Origin: Toxoplasma gondii ME49
Lineage: Eukaryota > Apicomplexa > Conoidasida > Eucoccidiorida > Sarcocystidae
Reading direction: 5' to 3'
Length of the DNA stretch: 64,000 bases
Assembly: GCF_000006565.2 (NCBI RefSeq)
Contig: NC_031474.1
Location: 2,825,662-2,889,661 of the forward strand
Shown: positions 34,801 to 45,800 of the stretch, one piece after another
Position numbering within the stretch: the stretch's first letter is position 1
How the letters are laid out: each line of letters begins with the position of its first letter
Position numbers and translations under genes: made by a program
The notes under the pieces: generated by a model
The model's database searches: none
Seen by the model: only the letters and a program-made list of their open reading frames with translations
Told to the model about the DNA's origin: nothing

Positions 34801-37354
34801 GGACCTGGCACGTCTCGAAGAGCGCATGCACCCTCCTCGTCCATCCGCGGCTGCAGGCGCCTGGCTAGAAGGCATGGCGAGGCGCTACGGGGAATGCGGC
34901 ATTGAGGAAACGTTCAAGCACTTCACAGATCCGACGAGCCCGCAGTATATTCCGTGGGATCTTTCACAGACTTCTCTTGCGGCTGCTGCTGCCACGGCAG
35001 CTGTGGAAAGGGTATGGTGACTCTCCGCAGCTCAGTCTTGTTTTCGTTCCATGGCAAACGTACCAGAGGAAGATTGCACCACCTCTGATTGCCTGAGGGT
35101 ATTTGCTGTTGTAGTTCCGGGTCTTCAGCTGTTTCAATGTGCCACTGCGTTTCTCTTACGGCAGATCTGGATCTTCGTGTAGTGTTGCGGTGAAGGTCAT
35201 GTTTTTGGCGTGGTGCAGACAAGGAGCGAGCGATTGGCGTTTTTGTACATACGGCCAATTGTGTAGTGTAAGCCGCTGGTACCCATCATCATTTTCATGC
35301 TGGCCGCTTGCAAACTTGCGAATGGAACGACACCGTCTGTAGGCAAGACGACTAATGCACTTACTTGCCGTCTCTTTTGACAGGAGTTATCGGCGTGATG
35401 GCAGCACCGGGTAAACAGCAACGTTCCACGGTCCCCGCTGCCTTGACAATACTTCAGAGATAGTTACTTTCCTGTCATATGGTGTGGTAGCCCCTTGCCA
35501 GGATCCTCACCGTTTTCCTCCTTCATGCGTGCGAAGTGCAACAGTCGGCGATTCGCAGTTGGACACGAGGAGAGCGTTAAACAAGGAAGGGCCACTGGTA
35601 CCTATACATGGTGTGCTGTTGCCCCTTTTGACAGAAGCTTCGTTCGGCGGCAAAGGCGAAACAAACAGGGGAGGAGAGAGGGAAACATCCAGAGGAAGGA
35701 GAAGGAATTACGTCGATTAAGTGCCCTGACAACCATGAGGACGCGCGATTTCATGGAGGAAGAGGAGAGGGCAGTGGAGCTGTTAGCACTCTCGGGAGGG
35801 AAGAAGTAAGTTTCAGCGATGGCGTCTGCAATATTGTTTTCGTACGCGAAAATTCAGAGCTGGTGGTGTGCTGGACGCGCTGGCATAAGGGTTGTGGTCG
35901 ATTCATTTCAGCGTGTCTCCTGTCAAAACGAAAACTAAGTTTTCTAATACTTCAAGAAGAAATGGCTAGAAGCAGTAAACCAAATTCGAGATGGCACGTT
36001 AGACAGGACAATGATTCAACGTTTTTGCTCCCGATCATAGCAACTGGGTGAGCATTACTATGTTGGCGTGCCTTCTCTGGCTCTGTCAGCAAATTCAGAT
36101 GTTGACATTTCTGAGATGTCATGGCACTCTGAGGTCGCTTTTCCGGCTCTCCCTCAGTTCAGCGTCATACGTTCGTGTACGGCTTTGATTGGTTCTGCCT
36201 CAATGCCACGTGACTCCAATCTCGGCGATATATTGCTTTGCTGGTAACTAATCCCCGTTTGTTTGCCACTGCATGCGCTTCCATGCTGTGATGATTGGCC
36301 TCAGATTCAAATGGCGGAGGCTGAGCTGGCTGCGGCATCCTCTCTGTCGATAGAAGCCCCACCGGATTCCCTTCGCACGCGGCTGCGTACCAAAGCGGCT
36401 CGGGACTACGTGCTTCCAATTCGCCGTCAGCTGCTCTTTGATGATGTGATCCACGTCGCCATCATCGGGCGTCCGAACGTGGGAAAATCCACGTTAGTAA
36501 ATTCACTTCTTCAGGAGGAGCGTATGGTGGTTGACAATAGGCCCGGAACGACCACAGATGCTGTGGGCACTCTGTGGAGGTTTCAAGGTCATCCATTTCG
36601 ACTTATCGATACAGCAGGTGTTACTCGAGGCTGGAAGATGAGGCATACAGATCTGCTGTTGGAAGCGGGACTTCAGACGCTTCGCAATATTCGAAACTCT
36701 CAGGTCTGCATTCTGTGCATCGACGCATCTCTCGCTAGAGACACCGGCCAGCCGATAAGCAGCCATGAGCTTGCCCTCGCGCATTTGGCAAGTGAGAAAG
36801 AAGGGCGTTGTCTCGCAGTCTGCGTAACGAAATGGGATCTTGTGCCAGAGAACGAACGAGAGAAACTTCGAAGGGAGATTCTGGAGCGTCTCCAATCCGG
36901 ACTGGGTCACCTAAAGGGGTGCCCAGTTGTCTTTGTTGCCGCGAAGTACGGTCAAAATGTGGAGACCCTCATGACCAAAATCATGGTGCTGTACAGAAGG
37001 TGGAATGCAAGAATCCCGACGTCAAAGCTGAATTCATGGCTGCGGGAATTCGTGCTTCGATGGCCGCCTCCTTGGCGTCTGGGGTCGAAGTGCCAGGTGA
37101 AATACATGACTCAAGTCAAGGCCAGGCCACCTACCTTTGTTGCGTGGTCTAATGTTTACAATACGTTCCCAGTTCATTACTTGAGGCAACTGACCAACAC
37201 AATGAGGGAGGAATTCTCTCTTGCCGGCACGCCGCTCCGTCTCATTCTTCGAACGACTGCAATGCCGACACCAGGAAAGAAACTCTCAAGAGCCGACGTG
37301 CTGAAGTGGAGAAGACTTGGACCGAAACAGGTGAGAAAACGGGTCGGTATTTGA
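31807..37354 (+). CDS. Der/EngA-type double GTPase, probably organellar
   Basis: Modelled exons, all joined in phase 0, are 31807-32832, 33045-33653, 34163-34432, 34802-35011, 35635-35805 and 36305 to the end, giving about 1111 residues. After a 256-residue Ser/Arg-rich leader with few acidic residues, G domain 1 shows GRPNVGKSS (about 257-265), DTGG (320), NKAD (514) and SAKKN (540), with a large polar insert before NKAD. An acidic, Ala-rich linker leads to G domain 2: GRPNVGKST (about 817), DTAG and TKWD. A KH-like C-terminus follows ([34 protein letters not shown]). This is the layout of bacterial Der, which acts in 50S ribosome assembly, so I infer plastid or mitochondrial ribosome maturation. 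The leader suggests organelle import but has no clear signal peptide. Exon 5 is the least certain. A consensus donor at 37331 could add a further 3' exon. Confidence 0.88.
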
Positions 37355-39844
37355 ATAATAAAAGAATAACAGCGCAGATACCAGGTGCGAAAACAGAGGA
37401 GGCAGGCATGCGGGCAGCTGCCTGGTGAGGAGAATGTCACACAGTCTGTCCGTCTGGTAACTGTGCGATAAACAAAGCGGAAGGGTAGGAATGTTTCACA
37501 TAAGGGTGTGTTCGATGGAATGTCTGGCCAACACCAGAGGACCGCGACGCACATTTGAGCAGTCACCGGCAGCCAGTAGCTCTTTCTATCGCGCATTGCC
37601 TGAACACCGTTCCTTACCCAAGCAGATCACTGCAGTTCTAGTCACTTCTGCAGCTACTGCTGTACGTGCGCCTTCTTACGGGTACATCTGCTGAGGCGTC
37701 CATCAGTTTATGTATCGAGCATTTAGTGTGCCCAGCTCTAGTACGTGGTTCCTTATAAAGCTGCGGATGGCCAGACTGGTGGACTCAGAGAACGTCGAAC
37801 AGACAGAACAGCGGTGCGTAATGCATTGGCCCAACGTTCATTCATAGGCACGTGAGACGCCTACATAGGTCGCCCTTGTTTAGTCTCTTTTCAGTCTCTC
37901 TGTCGTTGTTACTTTCACACATGCGCAGAGATGAGTGATCTTCTCGCTGCGCCCGTCTAGCTACCATCAAAGGGAGGGTGCGTCACAACTTTGATGGTCG
38001 CAGCAATGCCTTCGGCGTATGTTGGGTTGTGCAGCACAAAGCCGTTACTGATTTGGCTCGAGGATATCGGCCGAAGAAAGCCTCAGCTTCCAGCAAGTGA
38101 GCACGCAACCAGTTGTGTGGACCTGACCCAATTTGTAGCAGCATCGGATTCCGAAAAGGAGAGAAAGAAAAGAGAGGACTGCAGCCTTGATAGGATGTCG
38201 GGAAGTGAGAGTCTTGCCAAAGTGAGATGTGGCTTCGCTCGGATGTGTCGCCAAGTCGTGGCCAGTGTTATTCGGGTATTACTGCATGAACGTAATTCTG
38301 AACAGTGCCAAAGGGAGAATCAATTTTCGTAATCAGAAAATGGTCTGCCCAACGACAAGTCTTGATGAATAGACCGTTGTGATAGAGGGCACCATATGGG
38401 ACCAAAACGTTATAGCACTCGAAGTTAACGCCCTAGCCGATTGCTAGGCCGTGCTCATTATTTTGATCCCTGTGAGAAGGAAGCTACATAGCATTAGCTC
38501 TGGGCACAGGTTGCCTACCGACGGCTTGCATGAAGCCAGGCGTTGTGAATGCATCAGAAGACGTCTTATCGGGGGATAAAGTGCAAACTGCGCAGACTTC
38601 ATAACACTTCCGTGGGAGTGCACGCGATGTGGGTGTGTCTATGACTCCTGCGCTTGGCCAGCATGGCGCTGAAGAGTGATCGCGGATTGCGCTTCAACGA
38701 AGCAACTTCAGTTTACGTTTTCCGCAGGAATTCCAGGATCCTGCGTGCGTTCCGTAACTTGAACGTCTAACTGGTGAACCAACTTTTCGCCCCCCCTACC
38801 GGACGGAGACATCCGTGAATTCCGGGGACATCGCAACTACTTTTGGGATAGAATACCGTGACGACGTACCACAAAAAAGAATCACGATTTCTTTCGGCAA
38901 TGGCAAATACAGAGAAAACACGACTCTGTACTTTATTGAAGTTGTTGAGATTCTACGCAAGCATTAGCAGATGCAACAGGTAAAGCGCAGAAGGAACCTA
39001 GACAAAGGATATCAGATGTGTTGTTCCGGTGTGACAGGTTGCCTGCCTCGTTTGTGGGGGTGAGGGCTTTATCCGCTAGTAGGGGCCACAGCACAACAGT
39101 AAAGGATTAAAGTAAGAATGACTGTATGCGCGTGGCTTTCACATTTTATGCAGTGTGCCATGCCTGCGTGTTTGTCGTCACAAATGCGCCGCTAACGCTC
39201 GTTTTTTCTGGCGGGTTCCCATTAACCGTCATTTCCCTTTAGTTCATGCCATTCTCTTGGGCCCACCTCACGAAAGCGCGCTGCCAGATGGCTACACAGA
39301 GCTGCGTTGAAGCAGGAGTCTTTCGTCCTACACTGTGAAGACACAAGTGCCCTCTTACATAAGGCTACATACTTTTTCCGTAGGGAACGTGCGTTCTTTT
39401 ATTCTGATACGAGACGCATTTCGGAGAAAAACAGTCGATATCTGGAATGTCGAGACGTGGAAATGAAGGTGAGACGCCCTGTAATTGGAAACTGTCAAAG
39501 TCACCAACTGTGCTGAAGCTTCCCCGCAAGAGTCAGAGATGACAGTACTTGATCTCAACATACAGGAGTAGGCTCAACGATCGCGATTGAAGAAGAATAC
39601 GGGCGCAGTAACAAAGACACCTATTTGATTGTAGAACACGAAGCTAGGCACCAAAAATTACTGGATACGGAGAGCCACTCTTTATGAAAGTTCAGCATTG
39701 GCCTGTCCTTGTCCACGTCAGCAGGACAGCTTCGTACCAGATCCACACTCGTCTCGCGGCTTTTGCTTCTCTTGTTTTCACGGAACCTCCCCATATCGGC
39801 TGCCGATCCTCTACACGTACCAGCTTTTCAAGTTTACATCACTC
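37355..39844. other. Convergent intergenic region, Der and kinase 3' UTRs
   Basis: Der (+) and the Aurora kinase (-) converge here. The region should carry both 3' UTRs and possibly a last small Der exon. One frame (37991-38332, +, 113 codons) has polar, lysine/glutamate-rich content, but I found no splice partner in phase with a known motif and no recognised domain. Nothing else stands out. Confidence 0.45.
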
Positions 39845-42800
39845 TCAAATCCATTTAGCGTTTTGGGTTTTACGGGACTGAGAGCTCCAAGAAGGTTGAA
39901 GATTCGCCCCGGCGGCACTTGTGCCTCTGTCGTTGCCTCCGCTAGCCATGGCCGCTGCGACTGCAGCTGCACGGTGAGCTGTCGTGGCTGTCTGGAGGTT
40001 TTGGCATGCTACAGTCCCCTGGTGAACTTGTTCACCTCCAGCGTTTTGGATCGTCTGGGAAAAACCCCCACCAGCCATGGGCGGCGAACGAAGAGGGTGG
40101 AACATGGATCCATCTAGCCATCCTGCAGAGTGCATGCGTCCTCCGTCTGTAGGAATCTGAAACCATGGGCCGTGTTGAAGCGAACGGAGCGAGGACGAGG
40201 GGTTCGTGACAGCGCTCATTCCGGCTTGAGGGGACAGAGAGCGATTCAAAGATGCCTGTGGGGAAGAGATGTTGACTGGAGCTAAGACAGACAAACTAGG
40301 GGCCCCCCAGGCAGATGGGACACCTTTATAATGCCCGACATTGGGGGGAACCTTCACAGGAACAGAAACCGCCGAAGCGCGCGGCCACTGGTAGCAAGTT
40401 GTGTACCTTGATGTTCGTTGTGCGTTCACGGATGCCGAGGCATCTTGGTACACAGACATCGAAAACTGTGGTGTCATTCCGGTTCCTCCTCCTCCAACAT
40501 CTCGAGAGGCCCGCCCCCCCCACGGGGAAAGGCGGGACCAGGGTTGACTCCAGGTGGCTGTGAATGCCGAAGGAGGCGTGCTTCGCGGACGCCGGTTGGC
40601 CACGTCCACAAAAGGTGGGGGGCTTTGCGCGCGGGTACCAGTCATCGACGTGAACGAACCGGTCCCACGGAAAGGCTGACCTGGATGCATTCCGAAATGA
40701 TGGCCGTGCGCTACGGGAGATGCGGTGCTCTTATTATGGAATGGATGGCACGACGCACTGCCAATCGGACCTGAGGAATAAACGCGGGTTTGCAGTGCCT
40801 GTGGGGATACCTCCTGCACGTTTCCAGTCGTCCCCGATCCCACACATCCAAGGGAGGCGTTGCCGCCGGCCGTCGCATTAGTGGCGACTTGGCTGTCACG
40901 CCTCGTTAGGGGGAGCCTCCTAGCGCTGCTGTCACTTCCTTGGCGTGCTGTCGCTCCCATGGTTCGGTGCTGACCTAACGAGGCGTCATCCCCTTCGCGG
41001 CCGTGGGTTGTAGAGGCCGCGGCTGCTGGGCTCTCCTTTCGTTTCGAGACCCTGTCCAGATTTCTTCCACACCTCAACCCTCCCTTAGCACCCGGTGCGT
41101 CGTCTGCTCTACCGCCAGCTGTTCCCCCAGAGCCGCCTGCATCGGTTTTTCCTGTGCCAATAGTGGACGTTGTGCGTGTCGCATTAGGAAAGCAGCGTGT
41201 CCGTCCTCTCTGGGTAGCACCCTTTTGTGTCAATCTGGAAGTGTCCAAACCCCGTGATCCTCCACGTCCTCCCTCCTTCCCTCTTGAAGTTGCTGCACTC
41301 TCGTGTTTTGACGTGCCTCCGCGTGAGTCATCCCGTCGTTCATTAGCTAATGAAGGAGCATTTGATACCTCCAAAAGAGATTCTTGATTCGAACCAGATC
41401 CCCTCGTCCCATACCTGACAGAATGCTCTGAGTGGTTTCTGAATCTTGGCAGTCCAGACCGCGCTGACAGACGAGCTGACGTCGAGCCAAAACGCTGGAG
41501 CCGCCGCTGAACAGTGGCTGACGGGTTCCCCCCTCTGTTTTTTGAAGGAAGTAATGCGGCATCTATGTTGCGTGATGTTCCAGCAGTCCATTCATCATCA
41601 GTAGAACCCACAGAGAGGTGGTCCACAAAGGCGCTGAAGTCTTCCACTTCACGAGATTCCGTTTTCCGCACGTCGGTGGATGATACCCGCGGAGCCTCCA
41701 AATGATGCTGTTCCAGGAGATCGTATGAGTTTGAACTGCTTATCGAGGCAAGGGGGGATGCCTCGGCTGGCGGGCCATATTCTCCTGCCCTGAACATCGA
41801 CAGTTGAGTCTCGTATGTACCCGTTGGCATCTGATTTCCCTGTCCACCGCTCATCTCCTCTCTGGTACGTCCACTTGACTGAAATGTATGACACAGTCGT
41901 TGGCACTGCAGGTGGTTTTGTGAGTAAATTACAGCGTTTTGGAAACCACAACCAGTACGGCCTGCGCAAGATGGTTCCGGCTGCACCGTCTGCGCCTGCT
42001 TAGGGAAAGCGTTAGGTGTCTGAGGTGTAACGAATTCGTCCATCACACGCAGGGGTGGGTGGCAATTCTCCTGGTGGACAAGCGCCCCCGGCCGTTGTAC
42101 AATGTTTGACTGAGCCCTGGTATATACGGGAGCGCATATGATACCCTGAGAACATGCTGCGTGGTTGGGCATAGCATCCGAACCGAGATGCGATCCACCA
42201 TCCTGCCGCATACGGGTTGTCATCCCTGGGCGGCCACGGGACTCGGAGCGAGGGTGTCCTAATTCGTTTGTTTCGCTCTGTGTCTGCACCCCTGTGAGCG
42301 TCGGGCGGGTGTCGCTTGCGGTTGCCTCCATCAGGGGTGTGTCTGATTCTTTCGACGTTTCATCTCCCTTGTTTTTCTCTGTCTCGGACAGATCTGATCC
42401 TTCGAAAAGAAACCCGTAAGTGTCTTCCTTCTGCGCATGATGCCTAGTGGCCTTGCACGTCACTTGTGTGGCCAACAATCTACTTGGTTGCAGAGAACCT
42501 TTTGCACCTTTCTCAGCTGTCGCACCCACAGGATTGCGACCCACAGATTTTCCTCCTCTCAGTGTTCGGCTCTGCGCAGTGCAGCTGCTTGTAGCTCGGC
42601 TTCCAGCGCCACGCACAGAACCCACCCAACTTGGACGCGATGTGATATGAGTTGGCAGTGGCAGTTGGGACACCGCGAAAGCCTGTCCCGCCGGGCCAGC
42701 GTTATAGGTACTCCTTTTCATATCCACAATTCTGCTGATCAGCGCTGCACGTAATGCAGCACGAGCAGCATCCGTTCCTTCCTTAAGGCGTGCTAGCGTG

Positions 42801-45800
42801 TCTCGCGCCTTTGTAGTTTGAGATATAGACCGTCTGGAGCCCCCTCGACGCTGATCAGCGCTTGAGGACGGAATGATGGACCGCGACAGTCTTGTGCCAG
42901 TCATACTGCCAAGAAGAGTGCCTGGAGAGTCTTTCGAGACTCTCGACGGGAAAGCCTTCTTCTTTTTAGAGGGCAGATTCGCTGCCGCATCATCGTGAAG
43001 ATCATGAGGCTGCTGTGTCGTATCGGTATTACCACGGGAACTGTGTGAGTGAGAACCTCTGGACGACCGAATCTGCCAGGTAACGAAAGATGAACTTCTT
43101 CTCTGGCTCCGCTGACCCACTCTTTCACCGGAAACACTTCCATCAGTGTGCGGATCTGTAGGCAGCGTTTCTGATGGATCTGAATGTAAATCCGCGAGAT
43201 CGTCGGACGTGGACTGGTCTCTCTGTTGTAAGGACCCGTGCTTGTTTTCTACATGGCCTGTTTTCTCAAGCATCTCTTCTGGAGGTGACATGCGAATGCC
43301 GGTACTCGGTCCGTGTGTGGAGTGTTTTGTAATGTGATCCACGCCTATTTCTGGCTTGGACCGTTCAGCTCCACGCGAGCCGACGGACGACGCCCTGGTG
43401 CTGCCACGTCTGAGATGACCATCTGACAAATCGAATTTCTCACGCTCGCTTTCAAGGGTATTGGTGTCATCAGGGGCGTTCTGAAAAGCGTGTCGTAGAG
43501 CGGTCTGTTCAGGCAAAATACCTGCCTCAGGTTGATGCTCCGATTGTCGCAACCGATCTTCTGACAGAGGACTTTCTGGCACAATGGTAGTGTCCGATCG
43601 AACACTTGGACCGCTGCCCTTCGTACCGACCGAAGCAGACGCACCAATGGCTCCTTCATGACAGTCACGAGAGCTGTCAAACCACGCAGTAGAAGCCGTT
43701 TCCGATGGCGCCTTTACACATTCTGCATCGTTCCTTGGTGGTCCATTCATGTTGCCGGAACCTCTAACCGCGATCCATTGTGAAGGCGCCGGGCTCTGCA
43801 GGCGTCCAGATGCTCTGGTAACCGCTACGGGGAGGGCTGCTAAAATTGAAGTCTTATTTGTTGGGTCCACAGGTGGACAGCCGCGTGAGGCCATTGTTGA
43901 TCTTGACTTCTCCGAGTGAAGGTCGACATCACTTTGCATGCATGACGCACAACTACGCTGTTGTTCCGCGTCGGGATACTTAGCGTAGTACTCATTACGG
44001 AGCTCAGACCACATCCGCTTCACCCAAGGATGCTGGGGTAAGGCATGTAGCGGTATACGGTCCTCTGGATCGTAACGAAGTAATTGCACTATAAGATCTC
44101 CGGCGTCGGGAGCAATGTGCGATGGGATCGCGACTTCCGCTTTCAAAGCCTGCTGAATTAGCTCAAAGTGGCGTGTTGATTGAAATGGTGGCTTGCCATC
44201 TAGCATTTCGTAAAGCAAAATGCCTGCGCCCCAGATGTCAACCCTCCAATCGTGACCAACACCCTTGATCATCTCGGGTGCTAAGTAATCAAGAGTACCG
44301 CAGAAGTTGAAATTCTTGCTTTTCCCTAGGACCGAACCACACCAGCCCAAATCAGCGATTTTCAGTACATTCTTTCCATCCAAAAGTAAATTTTCCAATT
44401 TCAAATCACGGTGGGTAACCCCCTTGCTGTGAAGGTAGTGAAGTCCATTAACAAGCTGAGAGAAGTATACGAACGCTTCGCGCTCGGTTAAACGCCGTTG
44501 GGGCTGGGAACGAATTTTCGTGTACAAGTCTCCCTGGCTACAATACTCCAGAACAAGGTGCACTTGCTCGGGGTCCTCCATGCAAGCGAAGCATCGCAGG
44601 ACGTTTCGGTGTCGTAGAAGATCCTTTTGAACGAGCAACTCAAACTCAACCTGACTGACCATCCCTGCGCGAACGACGCTGTCCTTTTCGATTGACTTTA
44701 CCGCATACACTTTCCCTGTGGCTTTCTGTCTGAGCTTCCGTACGACACCGTAAGTCCCTCTCCCGAGGAGACTAGCATCGCCGCCCGAACGAAAATCAGC
44801 TAATTCGAAATCATCCAGCTGACAATTAACTAAAGCGTCCTCTGGGTCTTCCTCTTGATGCCGATGAGTTCCTCCCTTGGACGATATGATTTTGCTGGGC
44901 AACTCATCCTGGTTCCACAGAAACGTTCTAAGAGGAATAACGTCATGATGTGCGTCGGTACAGCTGATTGACGATAATCCCTCTCCTCCAGCGTCTGGTG
45001 GAAATGCAACGTTTTCTGTCAGGTTCGCAGCATCACCCTCAGTATGTATCTGTCTGAGTTGCCCCTCAGCAGCCTCCCTTGTTCTTGGCTTCAATCCTGC
45101 CGCATCCTTCTCTCCATTTGCGTTCCTTCTGTTTGTTGGTGAATCCTGCTTCTCTGGAGTGTGATGTCCGCAAGGCGTCGTTTCTGTTAACGCGTTGTCT
45201 GTGATTTTGGCGGAATTCTCGACTACGTCTGTGGTTTTCACCCTCTTGCTTTGGGCAGCAGTGCCTCCAAGTGGCTGAGCCATCGAGGAGCACCCAACAG
45301 AGAGAGTGCCCTTCACCGATGATGTGACAGTTTTCCCGCCTTGAGCAGTGATCTTGAGTCTCTCCTTCAAGCTGGATAATTGCGCGTCACGTTCGTTCTG
45401 CACGCTCTCGCTTCTGTGGAGAGACGAGCAACAACTGCCACTAGCACCTCCAGTTTGATCGTCGGACGACAATTGGCTCACAATAGGAGCTTCGTCCTTT
45501 TTCTGCGACCATACGTTGCGCAACGCGTTTTGTGACGGCCCTGAGGGGACCGAACCTCCTTCGAGTCTTTCATTTGTAGGATCATACCGCACTCCGTCAT
45601 GCCCATTCCCCATGCTCGATGACCCAGCTTCCACTTCTCCAGCTCCAGCCCGCGTATTCACTAACAGCGCTTGGGTCGCCGATGCGGCATCAAGCGAACT
45701 CAGCCTTGGGGTAGATGGTACTTTTGGGGTCTTGTCCTGAAGAAAATCAGCTGCTTCCAAACAACCAGGCCTATTGGTGCTGAGTGGGACACGTGATTGG

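Noticed and set aside
37991..38332. 113-codon plus-strand frame downstream of Der
   Set aside because: It is polar and plausible as protein, but no splice site in phase with Der and no domain were found.
41377..41404. GATTCGAACC resembling a tRNA T-arm
   Set aside because: It lies in the kinase coding region, with no matching acceptor stem or A-box.
42925..42944. 8-bp perfect hairpin with a four-base loop
   Set aside because: It lies inside the kinase coding region, where the codons explain it; about one such hairpin is expected by chance.
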